Below, in pieces: positions 16,752-25,529 of a stretch of DNA of 42,165 nucleotides. The notes under the pieces are model-generated. The model was not told the origin of the DNA, did not search any database, and saw nothing but the letters and a program-made list of their open reading frames with translations. The DNA lies in NCBI RefSeq assembly GCF_000718635.1, contig NZ_JOBF01000038.1, positions 1 through 42,165 on the forward strand, in the 5' to 3' direction. The stretch is from Streptomyces varsoviensis. Lineage in GTDB: Bacteria > Actinomycetota > Actinomycetes > Streptomycetales > Streptomycetaceae. The first letter of the stretch is position 1. Each line of letters begins with the position of its first letter. Made by a program: the position numbers and the translations under genes.

Positions 16752-17726
16752 ATGCAGTTCCGCAGAAGCGCCGCCCTGCTCGTCGCCGCGATAGCGGGCA
16801 GTCTCGCCCTCACCGGATGCGGCAGCGACTCGAAGGCCGGGTCCCAGGACGCGGCGGGCGGCGGCTCCGGCAAGCGGACCGTCACCGACGCCAACGGCAA
16901 GAAGGTCGAGGTGCCCGCCGCGCCCAAGAAGGTGGTGACGCTCAGCGAGCCGACCCTCGACGCCGCGCTCGCCCTCGGCGTCCAGCCGATCGGCGCGACC
17001 AGCGGTCGCGGCCAGTCCGGCGTCGCCGGCTACCTCGCCGAGAAGGCGAAGTCCGCCAAGATCGTCGCCAACGTCGCCGAGCCCGACCTCGACAAGCTGT
17101 CCGCCATGCGGCCCGACCTCATCCTGCTGGACGAGACCGTCGGCGCCAAGCGCGTCCAGGACAAGCTCAAGGGCATCGCGCCCACCGTGCTCACCGCCAA
17201 GCTCAACGCCCCCTGGAAAGAGGCGTTCTCCGCCACCGCCGACGCCCTCGGCAAGAAGGCTGACGGCGAGAAGCTGCTCGCCGGGTTCGACAAGCAGGTG
17301 GGGGAGGTGAAGGGGGCGCTGGGCGGCAACGCCGGCGCCGTCACCAGCGTCATCCGCTGGCAGAACGGCGCGCCCTCCGTCGTCGGCAAGGGCAAGGGCC
17401 ACGTCGGCGACACCCTCGCCGCCCTCGGCCTCAGCCGCCCCAAGGGGCAGCAGGGCGAGAGCATCGGCCACAGCGAGCCCGTGAGCCTGGAGCGCCTCGA
17501 CTCCATCGACGGCGACTGGCTGTTCTTCGGCGCCCTCGGCGACAAGGCCGCCGGTGAGAAGGGCCTCAAGGAGGCCGGCGGCGTCCCCAACTTCAACAAG
17601 CTCAAGGCCGTCACGAAGCACCACGTCGTGGTGGTCGACGGCTCCGCCTGGAACAGCTCCGGCGGCCCCCTCGCCGCCCAAGCCGTCCTCGACGACATCA
17701 AGTCGGCCATGACAAAGAAAAGCTGA
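16752..17726 (+). CDS. Ferric-siderophore-binding lipoprotein (FecB/FepB family)
   Basis: Cell-surface solute-binding protein that captures the ferric siderophore and hands it to the FecCD permeases. The 324-residue product has a lipoprotein signal (MQFRRSAALLVAAIAGSLA) with lipobox LTGC, so Cys22 would be lipidated. A short Gly/Ser linker precedes the mature domain, which has the TroA/FecB fold pattern: VTLSEPTLDAALALGVQPIG, LDKLSAMRPDLILLDE, and a C-terminal NSSGGPLAAQAVLDDI helix. ATG 16752 has AAGGAG (16738-16743) eight bases upstream. The gap to the esterase gene is 110 bases without a visible terminator or iron box, so it may be transcribed with that arm or from its own promoter. Specificity for a glycosylated catecholate is inferred from context only. 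Confidence 0.93.
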   Translation: MQFRRSAALLVAAIAGSLALTGCGSDSKAGSQDAAGGGSGKRTVTDANGKKVEVPAAPKKVVTLSEPTLDAALALGVQPIGATSGRGQSGVAGYLAEKAKSAKIVANVAEPDLDKLSAMRPDLILLDETVGAKRVQDKLKGIAPTVLTAKLNAPWKEAFSATADALGKKADGEKLLAGFDKQVGEVKGALGGNAGAVTSVIRWQNGAPSVVGKGKGHVGDTLAALGLSRPKGQQGESIGHSEPVSLERLDSIDGDWLFFGALGDKAAGEKGLKEAGGVPNFNKLKAVTKHHVVVVDGSAWNSSGGPLAAQAVLDDIKSAMTKKS

Positions 17727-17755
17727 CCCGCACGCCAACCCACCCGACCTTGCTC

Positions 17756-17804
17756 CCGCCCGCCCTCGTACGGGCCCCAGCGAGCCATGCCTCGTGGCGG
17801 GCGG
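17756..17804. terminator. Inverted repeat between convergent genes
   Basis: CCGCCCGCC (17756-17764) pairs with GGCGGGCGG (17796-17804) around a 31-base loop that contains a smaller CTCG/CGAG pairing. It lies between the binding-protein gene (ends 17726) and the D-amino-acid oxidase gene (ends 17856, minus). A terminator role is inferred from position. Confidence 0.45.
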
Positions 17805-17821
17805 CGCGCGATGGTCCTGCC

Positions 17822-17842
17822 GGGGCCGGGGCCGGGGCCGGG
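17822..17842 (+). other. G-quadruplex-type motif
   Basis: Four G-runs (4, 4, 4 and 3 G) separated by CC dinucleotides fit the G3+N1-7 pattern. It sits just beyond the 3' end of the oxidase gene, on the opposite strand to that gene. Confidence 0.5.
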
Positions 17843-17855
17843 CCCCAGGGCGCGG

Positions 17856-18809
17856 TCAGTCGGCTGCCAGGTTGGCGGCTTCGGTGGCGCAGCCCCAGGA
17901 GACGGTGATGCCGGCGCCGCCGTGGCCGTAGTTGTGTACCAGGCGGGTGCCGCCGGGCAGGTCCTCGGCCTCCAGGCGTACCTGGTGGCGGCCGGGGCGC
18001 AGGCCGACGCGGTGTTCTATGACGCGGGCGCGGGCCAGGGCCGGGTGAACGCGGGCGCAGCGGGCCACGATCGCCGCGGCGGTCACCGGGTCCGGTTCGC
18101 GGTCCCAGACGCCCTCGCGCGCCGTGCCGCCGAGCACGACCCCGTACGGCTGCGGCAGGACGTACATCGTGTCCGAGGCCGCGCGGTCGGCGGCCACGAA
18201 CCATTCGGCGATGCCCGGGTTCTCGACCACCACGATCTGGCCCTGCACCGGGTGCACCCCGGGGTCCGGCACCAGGTCGCGGGCGCCGAGGCCCGTGCAG
18301 TTGACTATGGTCGGCGCGGCCCGGCCGGCGTCCGCGAGCGAGGACACCGCCCGGACCGCGACCGTGCCGCCCGCCGCCTCCAACCTCCGCCGCAGGTAAG
18401 CGAGGTGACTGCCCATATCGATGATCGGGACCCGCGCCCGCAGCCCCTTCTCATAGCCGTGCGGCAGCTCCTCGGCGCTCGACGGCCGCAGCCCGCGCAG
18501 ATGGCGCGCCCACGGCCCCAGCTCCGTGACGTCCAGCCCGCCCTGCACCCCGTCGACCAGCCGTACGCCCGTCTCGTCGGGGTCCGCGGCCAGTTCGGTC
18601 TGGACCTCCAGCGACCGCAGCGACCATGGGCCGACGGCCTCTTCGGGCTCGATCCGGTACGGCCACCACAGCCCGCCGGCCACCGCCGACGTCGTGTCCG
18701 CCGCCGCGTCCCGGCTCCACACCTCGACCCGGCGCCCGCTCTCCGCCAGCACGATGGCGGTGGTCAGGCCGATGACCCCGCCGCCGATCACGATCGCATC
18801 GCTCGTCAT
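17856..18809 (-). CDS. FAD-dependent D-amino-acid oxidase
   Basis: Predicted to oxidise D-amino acids to 2-oxo acids, ammonia and hydrogen peroxide. The 317-residue protein begins with a dinucleotide-binding motif (VIGGGVIGLTTAIVL, GxGxxG). It has SAVAGGLWWPY, typical of actinomycete members, and ends with the DAAO signature HNYGHGGAGITVSWG. Length fits the family (about 320-350). ATG 18809 is preceded by TAGCGT and six bases without a Shine-Dalgarno sequence, suggesting a leaderless mRNA. It is divergent from the gene at 18940 and convergent with the siderophore arm; no functional link to the latter is evident. Confidence 0.93.
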   Translation of the reverse strand: MTSDAIVIGGGVIGLTTAIVLAESGRRVEVWSRDAAADTTSAVAGGLWWPYRIEPEEAVGPWSLRSLEVQTELAADPDETGVRLVDGVQGGLDVTELGPWARHLRGLRPSSAEELPHGYEKGLRARVPIIDMGSHLAYLRRRLEAAGGTVAVRAVSSLADAGRAAPTIVNCTGLGARDLVPDPGVHPVQGQIVVVENPGIAEWFVAADRAASDTMYVLPQPYGVVLGGTAREGVWDREPDPVTAAAIVARCARVHPALARARVIEHRVGLRPGRHQVRLEAEDLPGGTRLVHNYGHGGAGITVSWGCATEAANLAAD

Positions 18810-18815
18810 ACCCGG

Positions 18816-18821
18816 ACGCTA
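18816..18821 (-). promoter_or_regulatory. Putative -10 element of the oxidase gene (leaderless)
   Basis: Minus-strand TAGCGT (TANNNT), then six bases (ccgggt), then the ATG at 18809. This is the same geometry as several other starts in the window. No ribosome-binding site is present. Confidence 0.4.
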
Positions 18822-18939
18822 TCCGCTGGGCGCGCGCGGAGCGCCCCGCGGGCGCGCGATGCGGAACGCCCCACGAGCGCCGGATACGGAATGCGCGCCG
18901 CCGGGAGCGGAACGGTCCGGGCGTGGGAATACTCGGGTC

Positions 18940-20001
18940 ATGGCAGCGGAGTACGTCACCTTCGGGCTGGCGCCGGCGACGCGCACCGGAGGTGTGCTCG
19001 CGGGCGGCGCCTACCGGCTCCACCGGGACTTCCTCGACTTCATCGTCGACGGCAGACCGCTGCTGCTGCGCCTCGCCGACGTCGACGCCGTCTCGCCCCT
19101 CGCCTCCGATCTGGGCCCCTCGATCTTCACCTCCGAGGTGCGGCGACTGCTGCTGGACACCGACGATCCGCCGGCCGACGGCCGCTTCGTCATCTACGGC
19201 TGCCCCGAGTGCGAGGGGCTGGAGTGCGGCGCCGTCACGGCGGTCATCGAGCGCGACGGCCCCGACTTCGTCTGGCGCGACTTCGCCTGGCAGACCGACG
19301 AGGCGGCGCCGGACCTGGAGCGCGACGGCTACGCGGGCGTCGGCCCGTTCCGCTTCCGCGGCCAGGAGTACCGCGGCGCGCTGGAACGGCTCCTGGCCGA
19401 CGGCGACCCCCACGAACCGCCCACCCGCCGCGTCCTGCTCGTCGGACAGCGCGTCGCCTTCCTCGCCCGGCTCGCCGCCGCGCTGCGCGGCACCGGCATC
19501 GGCGCCGAGATCACCCGCGACGCGGCCGGGGCGCACGCTGACGAACTGCGCACCTACGGGGCCGTGGCCTTCGGCCAGGCGGTCGGCGAGGACGAACGGG
19601 CCGCCGTGCGCGCCGCCTTCGACGCCGCCGGGTCCGACGCCGTCTTCGTCGCCGGCCTCGCGCCGATCGTCGGGCTGCTCGTCGCGCAGATCGAGGAGGC
19701 CCTGGAGCGCGGCCCCCGCGAACAGCGCCGGCTGACCCGCCTCACCGCCCACCGCGACGGCCGTACGGGCGCGGCGGAGGTCGAGGTGACCGCCCCCTGC
19801 CGGGTGACCCTGCTCGGCTACCGCCTCGACCGGCTCTCCCGCCCCCATACCTACGACCTCTTCGACGCCCACCTCGACCCGGGCCGCCACCGGATCCCCC
19901 TCCCGCACGCCGCCGCCCGCCCCGGCTCCTTCCTCGTCGCCCGCACCAACGGCAACGTCCTCGTGACGGCCGTCACCCCGCCCCCGCCGAACGGGCCGTG
20001 A
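18940..20001 (+). CDS. Uncharacterised protein with a C-x2-C-x4-C motif
   Basis: I do not recognise this 353-residue protein. It has no signal peptide or membrane segment. The first ~130 residues include YGCPECEGLECG with C88, C91 and C96, which could bind a metal or be redox-active. Residues ~155-250 read like an alternating beta/alpha nucleotide-binding or receiver-like fold (RRVLLVGQRVAFLARLAAALRG, then DAVFVAGLAPIVGLLVAQIEEAL). The C-terminus reads as beta-rich (VEVTAPCRVTLLGYRL). ATG 18940 is chosen as the only plausible start downstream of the divergent oxidase promoter; no clear Shine-Dalgarno sequence precedes it. The open frame extends to 18526 but would cross the oxidase gene. Function unknown; an oxidoreductase accessory role is only a guess. 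Confidence 0.8.
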   Translation: MAAEYVTFGLAPATRTGGVLAGGAYRLHRDFLDFIVDGRPLLLRLADVDAVSPLASDLGPSIFTSEVRRLLLDTDDPPADGRFVIYGCPECEGLECGAVTAVIERDGPDFVWRDFAWQTDEAAPDLERDGYAGVGPFRFRGQEYRGALERLLADGDPHEPPTRRVLLVGQRVAFLARLAAALRGTGIGAEITRDAAGAHADELRTYGAVAFGQAVGEDERAAVRAAFDAAGSDAVFVAGLAPIVGLLVAQIEEALERGPREQRRLTRLTAHRDGRTGAAEVEVTAPCRVTLLGYRLDRLSRPHTYDLFDAHLDPGRHRIPLPHAAARPGSFLVARTNGNVLVTAVTPPPPNGP

Positions 20002-20114
20002 GGCACCAGCGCCGCGGCACCTCCGTGGGCGGCATGCGTGTCCCACGCTCGTACGGACCTTGCCTACCGCTGCCCCGGGGCCCTTTCCGCCCCTGAACGG
20101 GCCGTGCGGCACCA
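19989..20114 (+). repeat. Direct repeat spanning a stop codon
   Basis: A 20-base sequence at 19989-20008 (GAACGGGCCGTGAGGCACCA) recurs at 20095-20114 with one mismatch. The first copy contains the TGA stop of the Cys-motif gene. The intervening DNA and the rest of 20002-20197 show no gene. Confidence 0.7.
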
Positions 20115-20197
20115 AGGCCCTCCACCACAGAACCCGTGACCGGGCGACGTAATCCGTTTCCTGCGGCAGCGTGGCAGCGGATAAAGTCGGTGGCCTT

Positions 20198-21835
20198 ATG
20201 AGTGCCACCCTCGTCGCCAAGGATCTCGCCGCCGGACACGGCGACCGCACCCTCTTCTCGGGGCTCGACCTCGTGGTCGCGCCCGGTGAGGTGATCGGGC
20301 TCGTCGGAGCCAACGGGGCGGGCAAGTCGACGCTGCTGCGGCTGTTCGCGGGGCTGGACGTGCCGGAGGAAGGCGAGTTGCGGCTGAGCCCGCCCGGCGC
20401 GACCGTCGGGCACCTGCCGCAGGAGCCCGAGCGCCGCCCGGAGGAGACCGTACGGGGCTTCCTGGCGCGCCGCACCGGCGTGGCGGAGGCCCAGGCGGCG
20501 CTCGACGCCGCGACCGAGGCGCTCGTCGAGGCGGCGCCGGGCGCGGACGACGCGTACGCGACCAGCCTGGAGCGCTGGCTCTCGCTCGGCGCGGCCGACC
20601 TCGACGAACGGGCCGAGGAGGTCGCCGGCTCCCTCGGTTTGAAGGTCGACCTCGACCGGCCGATGACCAGCCTCTCCGGCGGCCAGGCCGCCCGCGCCGG
20701 GCTCGCCTCCCTGCTGCTCAGCCGCTACGACATCTTCCTGCTCGACGAGCCCACCAACGACCTCGACCTGGACGGCCTCGCCCGCCTGGAGCAGTTCGTC
20801 ACCGGGCTGCGCGCCGGCACGGTCCTCGTCAGCCACGACCGCGAGTTCCTGACCCGCACCGTGCACCGGATCGTCGAGCTGGACCTCGCCCAGCAGCAGG
20901 TCAACGTCTACGGCGGCGGCTACGCGGCCTATCTGGAGGAGCGCGAGCGGTCCCGGCGCCACGCGCGCGAGGCGTACGAGGAGTACGCCGACACCCGCTC
21001 CGCGCTCCAGGCCCGCGCCCGCACCCAGCGCAACTGGATGGAGCACGGCGTCCGCAACGCCCGCCGCAAGGCCACCGACAACGACAAGATCAGCCGTAAG
21101 ACGCGCGTCGAGTCGACCGAGAAGCAGGCCGCGAAGGCCCGGCAGACCGAACGGCTGCTGGAGCGGCTGGAGGTGGTCGAGGAGCCCCGCAAGGAGTGGG
21201 AACTGCGCATGGAGATCGCCGCCGCGCCCCGCTCGGGCGCGGTCGTCGCGACCCTGCGCGGCGCGGAGGTGCGCCGCGGGTCCTTCGCCTTCGGCCCTGT
21301 CGACCTCCAGATCGACTGGGCCGACCGGGTCGCCATCACCGGAGCCAACGGCTCCGGGAAGTCGACGCTGCTGGCCGCGCTGCTCGGCCGGCTGCCGCTG
21401 GACGCGGGGTCGGCGGCGCTCGGGCCCGGCGTCGTCGTGGGCGAGGTGGACCAGGCCCGCGCGCTGTTCCACGGGCGGGAGGCGCTGCTGGACGCGTTCG
21501 CGGCGGCCGCGCCCGAGCTGGAACCGGCCGAGATCCGTACGCTGCTGGCCAAGTTCGGCCTCAAGGCCGCGCACGTGCTGCGGTCCGCCGCCACGCTCTC
21601 GCCGGGCGAACGCACCCGTTCGGCCCTCGCCCTCCTCCAGGCGCGCGGGGTCAACCTCCTCGTCCTCGACGAGCCGACGAACCATCTGGACCTGCCCGCC
21701 ATCGAGCAGTTGGAGTCGGCCCTCGCCTCCTACCAGGGCACGCTCCTCCTGGTCACCCACGACCGCCGCATGCTCGACGCCGTCGAGACGACCCGCCGCA
21801 TCGAGGTCGCCGAAGGCCGCGTCACGGAGCGCTGA
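20198..21835 (+). CDS. ABC-F family ATP-binding protein
   Basis: A cytosolic tandem ATPase without membrane domains, 545 residues, of the ABC-F class that acts on ribosomes (translation factors or antibiotic-target protection). ABC1 has Walker A GANGAGKST, signature LSGGQAARAG and Walker B IFLLDEPTNDLD. The inter-domain linker, around residues 240-340, is rich in Arg, Glu and Lys. ABC2 has GANGSGKST, signature LSPGERTRSAL and LLVLDEPTNHLD. ATG 20198 gives the family start MSATLVAKDL; an in-frame GTG at 20171 would add nine residues with no better ribosome-binding site. TAAAGT ten bases upstream could be a -10 giving a very short leader. Resistance versus housekeeping role cannot be told from sequence. 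Confidence 0.92.
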   Translation: MSATLVAKDLAAGHGDRTLFSGLDLVVAPGEVIGLVGANGAGKSTLLRLFAGLDVPEEGELRLSPPGATVGHLPQEPERRPEETVRGFLARRTGVAEAQAALDAATEALVEAAPGADDAYATSLERWLSLGAADLDERAEEVAGSLGLKVDLDRPMTSLSGGQAARAGLASLLLSRYDIFLLDEPTNDLDLDGLARLEQFVTGLRAGTVLVSHDREFLTRTVHRIVELDLAQQQVNVYGGGYAAYLEERERSRRHAREAYEEYADTRSALQARARTQRNWMEHGVRNARRKATDNDKISRKTRVESTEKQAAKARQTERLLERLEVVEEPRKEWELRMEIAAAPRSGAVVATLRGAEVRRGSFAFGPVDLQIDWADRVAITGANGSGKSTLLAALLGRLPLDAGSAALGPGVVVGEVDQARALFHGREALLDAFAAAAPELEPAEIRTLLAKFGLKAAHVLRSAATLSPGERTRSALALLQARGVNLLVLDEPTNHLDLPAIEQLESALASYQGTLLLVTHDRRMLDAVETTRRIEVAEGRVTER

Positions 21836-21982
21836 CGCCGCTGACGTCCCGTCAGAGGCGGCTGGTCCGGCGGGAGTTGGGGTCCGGGCGCGAGTGGGGG
21901 TGCGCCGCGGGCCGTACGTACCGCCGGGCCGGACCCGCACCGGCCGGGCCGGACACGTACCGCCGCACGCGTCCGGCCCCTC

Positions 21983-22060
21983 CGATCACCCTCAGGCCCC
22001 TTCGATCACCCTCAGGACTGTCGATCACCCTCAGGTCCCTTCGATCACCCGCGGGCCCCG
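21983..22060. repeat. Four-copy ~20-bp tandem repeat in a convergent intergenic region
   Basis: Units starting CGATCACCC begin at 21983, 22003, 22022 and 22042 (lengths 20, 19, 20 and 19). The first three share CGATCACCCTCAGG and the last is diverged. The array lies in the 258-base gap between the convergent ABC-F and tex genes. No hairpin or open frame explains it. The unit is far shorter than a CRISPR repeat-spacer. Confidence 0.85.
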
Positions 22061-22093
22061 CCGACCTCGCGCGGCCCGCCGACAGCGGTCGTT

Positions 22094-24535
22094 TCAGCGT
22101 CCGCCGTTCTCCCCGCCCAGCAGACCGGCGCGCCGCAGCGCGTCGGCCATGGCGTCGTTGGCCGGGGCCGGGCCGCGGCCGCCGCCCGAGTTGCCGCGCC
22201 CGCCGGAGCCGCCGCGGCCGCCGCCCTGGCGGGGCTGGGCGGACCGGTCGCGCTGGCCGCCGACCTTCGGGCGGCCTCCGCGGCCCCCGCGGCCTTCGGA
22301 ACCCGAGCCGCCACCGGCGGAACGGCCCCCGCCGGCGGGCGAACCGGCCTCGTCGTCGAGGCGGAGCGTCAGCGAGATGCGCTTGCGCGGGATGTCCACG
22401 TCCATGACCTTGACGCGCACGATGTCGCCCGGCTTCACCACGTCGCGGGGGTCCTTGACGAACGTCTTGGACATCGCGGAGACGTGCACGAGCCCGTCCT
22501 GGTGCACGCCGATGTCCACGAACGCCCCGAAGGCCGCCACATTGGTGACGACGCCCTCCAGCGTCATGCCCGGCGTGAGGTCGCCGATCTTCTCGACGCC
22601 CTCCTTGAAGGTCGCCGTCTTGAAGGCGGGACGGGGGTCGCGCCCCGGCTTCTCCAGCTCCTTCAGGATGTCCGTGACCGTGGGGAGCCCGAAGGAGTCG
22701 TCCACGAACTCGGCGGGCCGCAGCGACCGCAGCACCGTCGTGTTGCCGATGAGGGCGGCGACCTCGCTGCCCGTCGACTTCACCATGCGCCGCACCACCG
22801 GGTACGCCTCGGGGTGCACGCTGGACGCGTCCAGCGGATCGTCGCCGCCGCGGATGCGCAGGAACCCGGCGCACTGCTCGTACGCCTTCGGGCCGAGCCG
22901 CGCCACGTCCTTGAGGGCGCGGCGGCTCCGGAAGGGGCCATTGGCGTCGCGGTGGGCGACGATGTTCTCGGCGAGCCCGGCGCCGATGCCCGAGACGCGG
23001 GAGAGCAGCGGCGCGGAGGCGGTGTTGACGTCCACACCGACGCCGTTCACACAGTCCTCGACGACCGCGTCGAGGGAGCGGGAGAGCTTCACCTCGGACA
23101 GGTCGTGCTGGTACTGGCCGACGCCGATCGACTTGGGGTCGATCTTCACCAGCTCGGCGAGCGGGTCCTGGAGCCGGCGCGCGATGGAGACCGCGCCGCG
23201 CAGCGACACGTCCATGTCCGGCAGCTCCTGCGAGGCGAAGGCCGACGCCGAGTACACGGAGGCGCCGGCCTCGGAGACCATGACCTTGGTGAGCTTCAGC
23301 TCCGGGTGCGCCGCGATGAGGTCGGCGGCGAGCTTGTCGGTCTCGCGGGACGCCGTGCCGTTGCCGATCGAGATCAGCTCCACGTCGTGCTCGCGCGCGA
23401 GCGCCGCCAGCGTGGCCAGGGACGCGTCCCACTTCTGCTGCGGCACATGGGGGTGGATGACGGCGGTGGCGGCCACCTTGCCCGTCGCGTCGACGACGGC
23501 GACCTTCACGCCCGTACGGAAGCCGGGGTCGAGACCCATCGTGGCGCGCGTGCCGGCGGGGGCGGCGAGCAGCAGGTCGCGCAGGTTGGCGGCGAAGACC
23601 CGCACCGCCTCGTCCTCGGCGGCCTGGCGCAGCCGCAGCCGCAGGTCGATTCCGAGGTGCACCAGGATGCGGGTCCGCCAGGACCAGCGCACCGTGTCCG
23701 CGAGCCACTTGTCGGCGGGCCGGCCGCGGTCGGCGATGCCGAAGCGGCGCGCGATCGTCCGCTCGTACGCGCTCGGCACGTCGCCGTCCTGCTGCCCCTC
23801 GTGCTCCTCCGGCTCCAGGGCCAGGTCGAGGATCTCCTCCTTCTCGCCCCGGAACATGGCCAGCACGCGGTGGGAGGGGAGCTGGGTGAACGGTTCGGAG
23901 AAGTCGAAGTAGTCGGCGAACTTCGCGCCCGCCTCCTCCTTGCCCTCCCGGACCTTCGCGGAGACCTGCCCCCGCGACCACATGCGCTCGCGCAGCTCGC
24001 CGATCAGGTCGGCGTCCTCGCCGAACCGCTCGGTGAGGATGGCCCGCGCGCCCTCCAGCGCCGCGGCCGGGTCCGCGACGCCGGCCTCGGCGTTCACGAA
24101 CGCGGCCGCCGCGGCGGCCGGCTCCACGCCCGGGTCGCCCAACAGGCCGTCGGCCAGCGGCTCCAGGCCGGCCTCGCGCGCGATCTGCGCCTTGGTGCGC
24201 CGCTTGGGCTTGAAGGGGAGGTAGATGTCCTCCAGCCGCGCCTTGGAGTCGGCCGCGCGGATCCGCGCCTCCAGGGCGTCGTCCAGCTTGCCCTGCGTGC
24301 GGACCGACTCCAGGATCGCGGTCCGCCGCTCCTCCAGCTCGCGCAGATAGCGCAGCCGCTCCTCCAGGGAGCGCAACTGCGCGTCGTCGAGCATCTCGGT
24401 CGCTTCCTTGCGGTAGCGGGCGATGAACGGCACGGTCGAGCCGCCGTCGAGCAACTCGACCGCCGCCGTCACCTGCCGCTCCCGCACGCCGAGCTCCTCG
24501 GCGATCCTGCCTTCGATCGACGTCGTCACGATCAC
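22094..24535 (-). CDS. tex: Tex-family S1 RNA-binding transcription accessory protein
   Basis: Conserved nucleic-acid-binding protein linked to transcription in other bacteria. The 813 residues follow the Tex layout: an N-terminal helical region ([20 protein letters not shown]), a YqgF-like RNase H fold near 330-450 ([17 protein letters not shown]), helix-hairpin-helix repeats ([29 protein letters not shown]), and an S1 domain near residues 655-725 ([21 protein letters not shown]). The last ~80 residues are a Gly/Arg-rich RGG-like tail ending [12 protein letters not shown] 24535 has a GGAG a few bases upstream; GTG 24529 is an in-frame alternative. ACCTGC/GCAGGT (24560-24577) is an inverted repeat in its promoter region. 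Confidence 0.95.
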   Translation of the reverse strand: MIVTTSIEGRIAEELGVRERQVTAAVELLDGGSTVPFIARYRKEATEMLDDAQLRSLEERLRYLRELEERRTAILESVRTQGKLDDALEARIRAADSKARLEDIYLPFKPKRRTKAQIAREAGLEPLADGLLGDPGVEPAAAAAAFVNAEAGVADPAAALEGARAILTERFGEDADLIGELRERMWSRGQVSAKVREGKEEAGAKFADYFDFSEPFTQLPSHRVLAMFRGEKEEILDLALEPEEHEGQQDGDVPSAYERTIARRFGIADRGRPADKWLADTVRWSWRTRILVHLGIDLRLRLRQAAEDEAVRVFAANLRDLLLAAPAGTRATMGLDPGFRTGVKVAVVDATGKVAATAVIHPHVPQQKWDASLATLAALAREHDVELISIGNGTASRETDKLAADLIAAHPELKLTKVMVSEAGASVYSASAFASQELPDMDVSLRGAVSIARRLQDPLAELVKIDPKSIGVGQYQHDLSEVKLSRSLDAVVEDCVNGVGVDVNTASAPLLSRVSGIGAGLAENIVAHRDANGPFRSRRALKDVARLGPKAYEQCAGFLRIRGGDDPLDASSVHPEAYPVVRRMVKSTGSEVAALIGNTTVLRSLRPAEFVDDSFGLPTVTDILKELEKPGRDPRPAFKTATFKEGVEKIGDLTPGMTLEGVVTNVAAFGAFVDIGVHQDGLVHVSAMSKTFVKDPRDVVKPGDIVRVKVMDVDIPRKRISLTLRLDDEAGSPAGGGRSAGGGSGSEGRGGRGGRPKVGGQRDRSAQPRQGGGRGGSGGRGNSGGGRGPAPANDAMADALRRAGLLGGENGGR

Positions 24536-24653
24536 GCTCCGCTTTCTCTCTGAGCTGCGACCTGCATTGTGGCAGGTACCTCCGACAGAGCGGAGCGCCG
24601 CCGTCGTCAGGCGGGCGGTCTGCCGCCGTCGCCGGCCGGGCGGCCGGCCGACG

Positions 24654-25517
24654 TCAGCCCTTGCCCATGAGGTCCGCCGGGAAGGCGCCGGCGGCCGCGA
24701 GGGCCTTCGCGAAGCCGCCCGCCAGCTCCGTGAGCCGGGCGACGCCCACCGCTCCGAGGTGTTCGTACGGGGCCGCGTCCAGCCGGTCCGTCTCGTCCTC
24801 CAGCCCGGCGCGGAGCGCGGCGCCCGCCTCGGTCAACTCCCCGTCCGCGGCCAGCAGTCCGCGCTCGCGCAGCCGCTCCTGGCCCGCCGCCCAGTCCGCG
24901 TCCGTCCAGCCCCGGGTGGACCGCACCCAGTCCGGGTTCATGCCGCGGCCGGTCGCGGTGTGGCTGACGAGCGCCTCCACGGGGTCGAGCCCCGCGCCGA
25001 CCAGTGCCATCAGATGCCCGTCGCCGCGGTGCTCGCGCAGCAGCGTGGCGGCGTGCCAGAAGGCGAGGTGCGGCGCGTCCGGTACGGGCAGGTCGGCGTG
25101 GGCCGCGTACAGCGGGCGGGCGGCGCGGCTGCACACCTCGGTCGCCCGCAGCGCCAGCTCCGCGGCCTCGGCCATCTCCGCCGACGCGACGGCCTCGTCG
25201 CCGAGCAGCCGGCGCAGTGTGGCGTCGGCGGCGCGCAGCCGGGCCGCCAGTACGTCCTCGGGCGACGCGATGTCCCAGACGCTCGGCACATGGCGGGCGA
25301 CGAGCTCATGGCTGAAGTTGTAGAACGAGGCGGTGATGGCGCCCGCCCCCACGCGCCCGAAGGCCGCGCCGCGCCCCGCGAGGTACGCGGCGCGGGAGTC
25401 CTCGACGCCGAGCGCGGCGAGCGCGTCGGAGAGGTCGGGGGAGAAGTAGACCATGGAGTGGAAGGCGTTCACGGGTTGATAACAGCGGCGTCCGGCGCGC
25501 TCCGGCAGTGAAGTCAT
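24654..25517 (-). CDS. SCO6745-family protein (unknown function)
   Basis: A 287-residue soluble protein I recognise as the actinobacterial SCO6745 family; its molecular role is not established to my knowledge. It is mostly alpha-helical by composition. The middle carries [30 protein letters not shown], the family hallmark, followed by a winged-helix-like stretch ([29 protein letters not shown]) that may be an HTH-like domain. ATG 25517 has no Shine-Dalgarno sequence but sits six bases after a TANNNT box (25524-25529), so the mRNA may be leaderless. A palindrome (25528-25543) overlaps that promoter, implying repressor control. Confidence 0.85.
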   Translation of the reverse strand: MTSLPERAGRRCYQPVNAFHSMVYFSPDLSDALAALGVEDSRAAYLAGRGAAFGRVGAGAITASFYNFSHELVARHVPSVWDIASPEDVLAARLRAADATLRRLLGDEAVASAEMAEAAELALRATEVCSRAARPLYAAHADLPVPDAPHLAFWHAATLLREHRGDGHLMALVGAGLDPVEALVSHTATGRGMNPDWVRSTRGWTDADWAAGQERLRERGLLAADGELTEAGAALRAGLEDETDRLDAAPYEHLGAVGVARLTELAGGFAKALAAAGAFPADLMGKG

Positions 25518-25523
25518 ACGAGC

Positions 25524-25529
25524 ACGTTA
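25524..25529 (-). promoter_or_regulatory. Putative -10 element of the SCO6745-family gene (leaderless)
   Basis: Minus-strand TAACGT, then six bases, then the ATG at 25517. Its upstream end overlaps the palindrome at 25528-25543. Confidence 0.4.

Noticed and set aside
4004..17726. Mobile element or genomic-island boundaries around the siderophore cluster
   Set aside because: I looked for integrase or transposase genes, tRNA genes and flanking direct repeats and saw none; both sides are closed by hairpins next to ordinary genes.
20171..20197. GTG 20171 as the start of the ABC-F gene
   Set aside because: It adds nine residues not expected in the family and has no better ribosome-binding site than ATG 20198.
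21983..22060. CRISPR array
   Set aside because: Units are contiguous ~20-bp repeats without unique spacers, and no cas genes are present.
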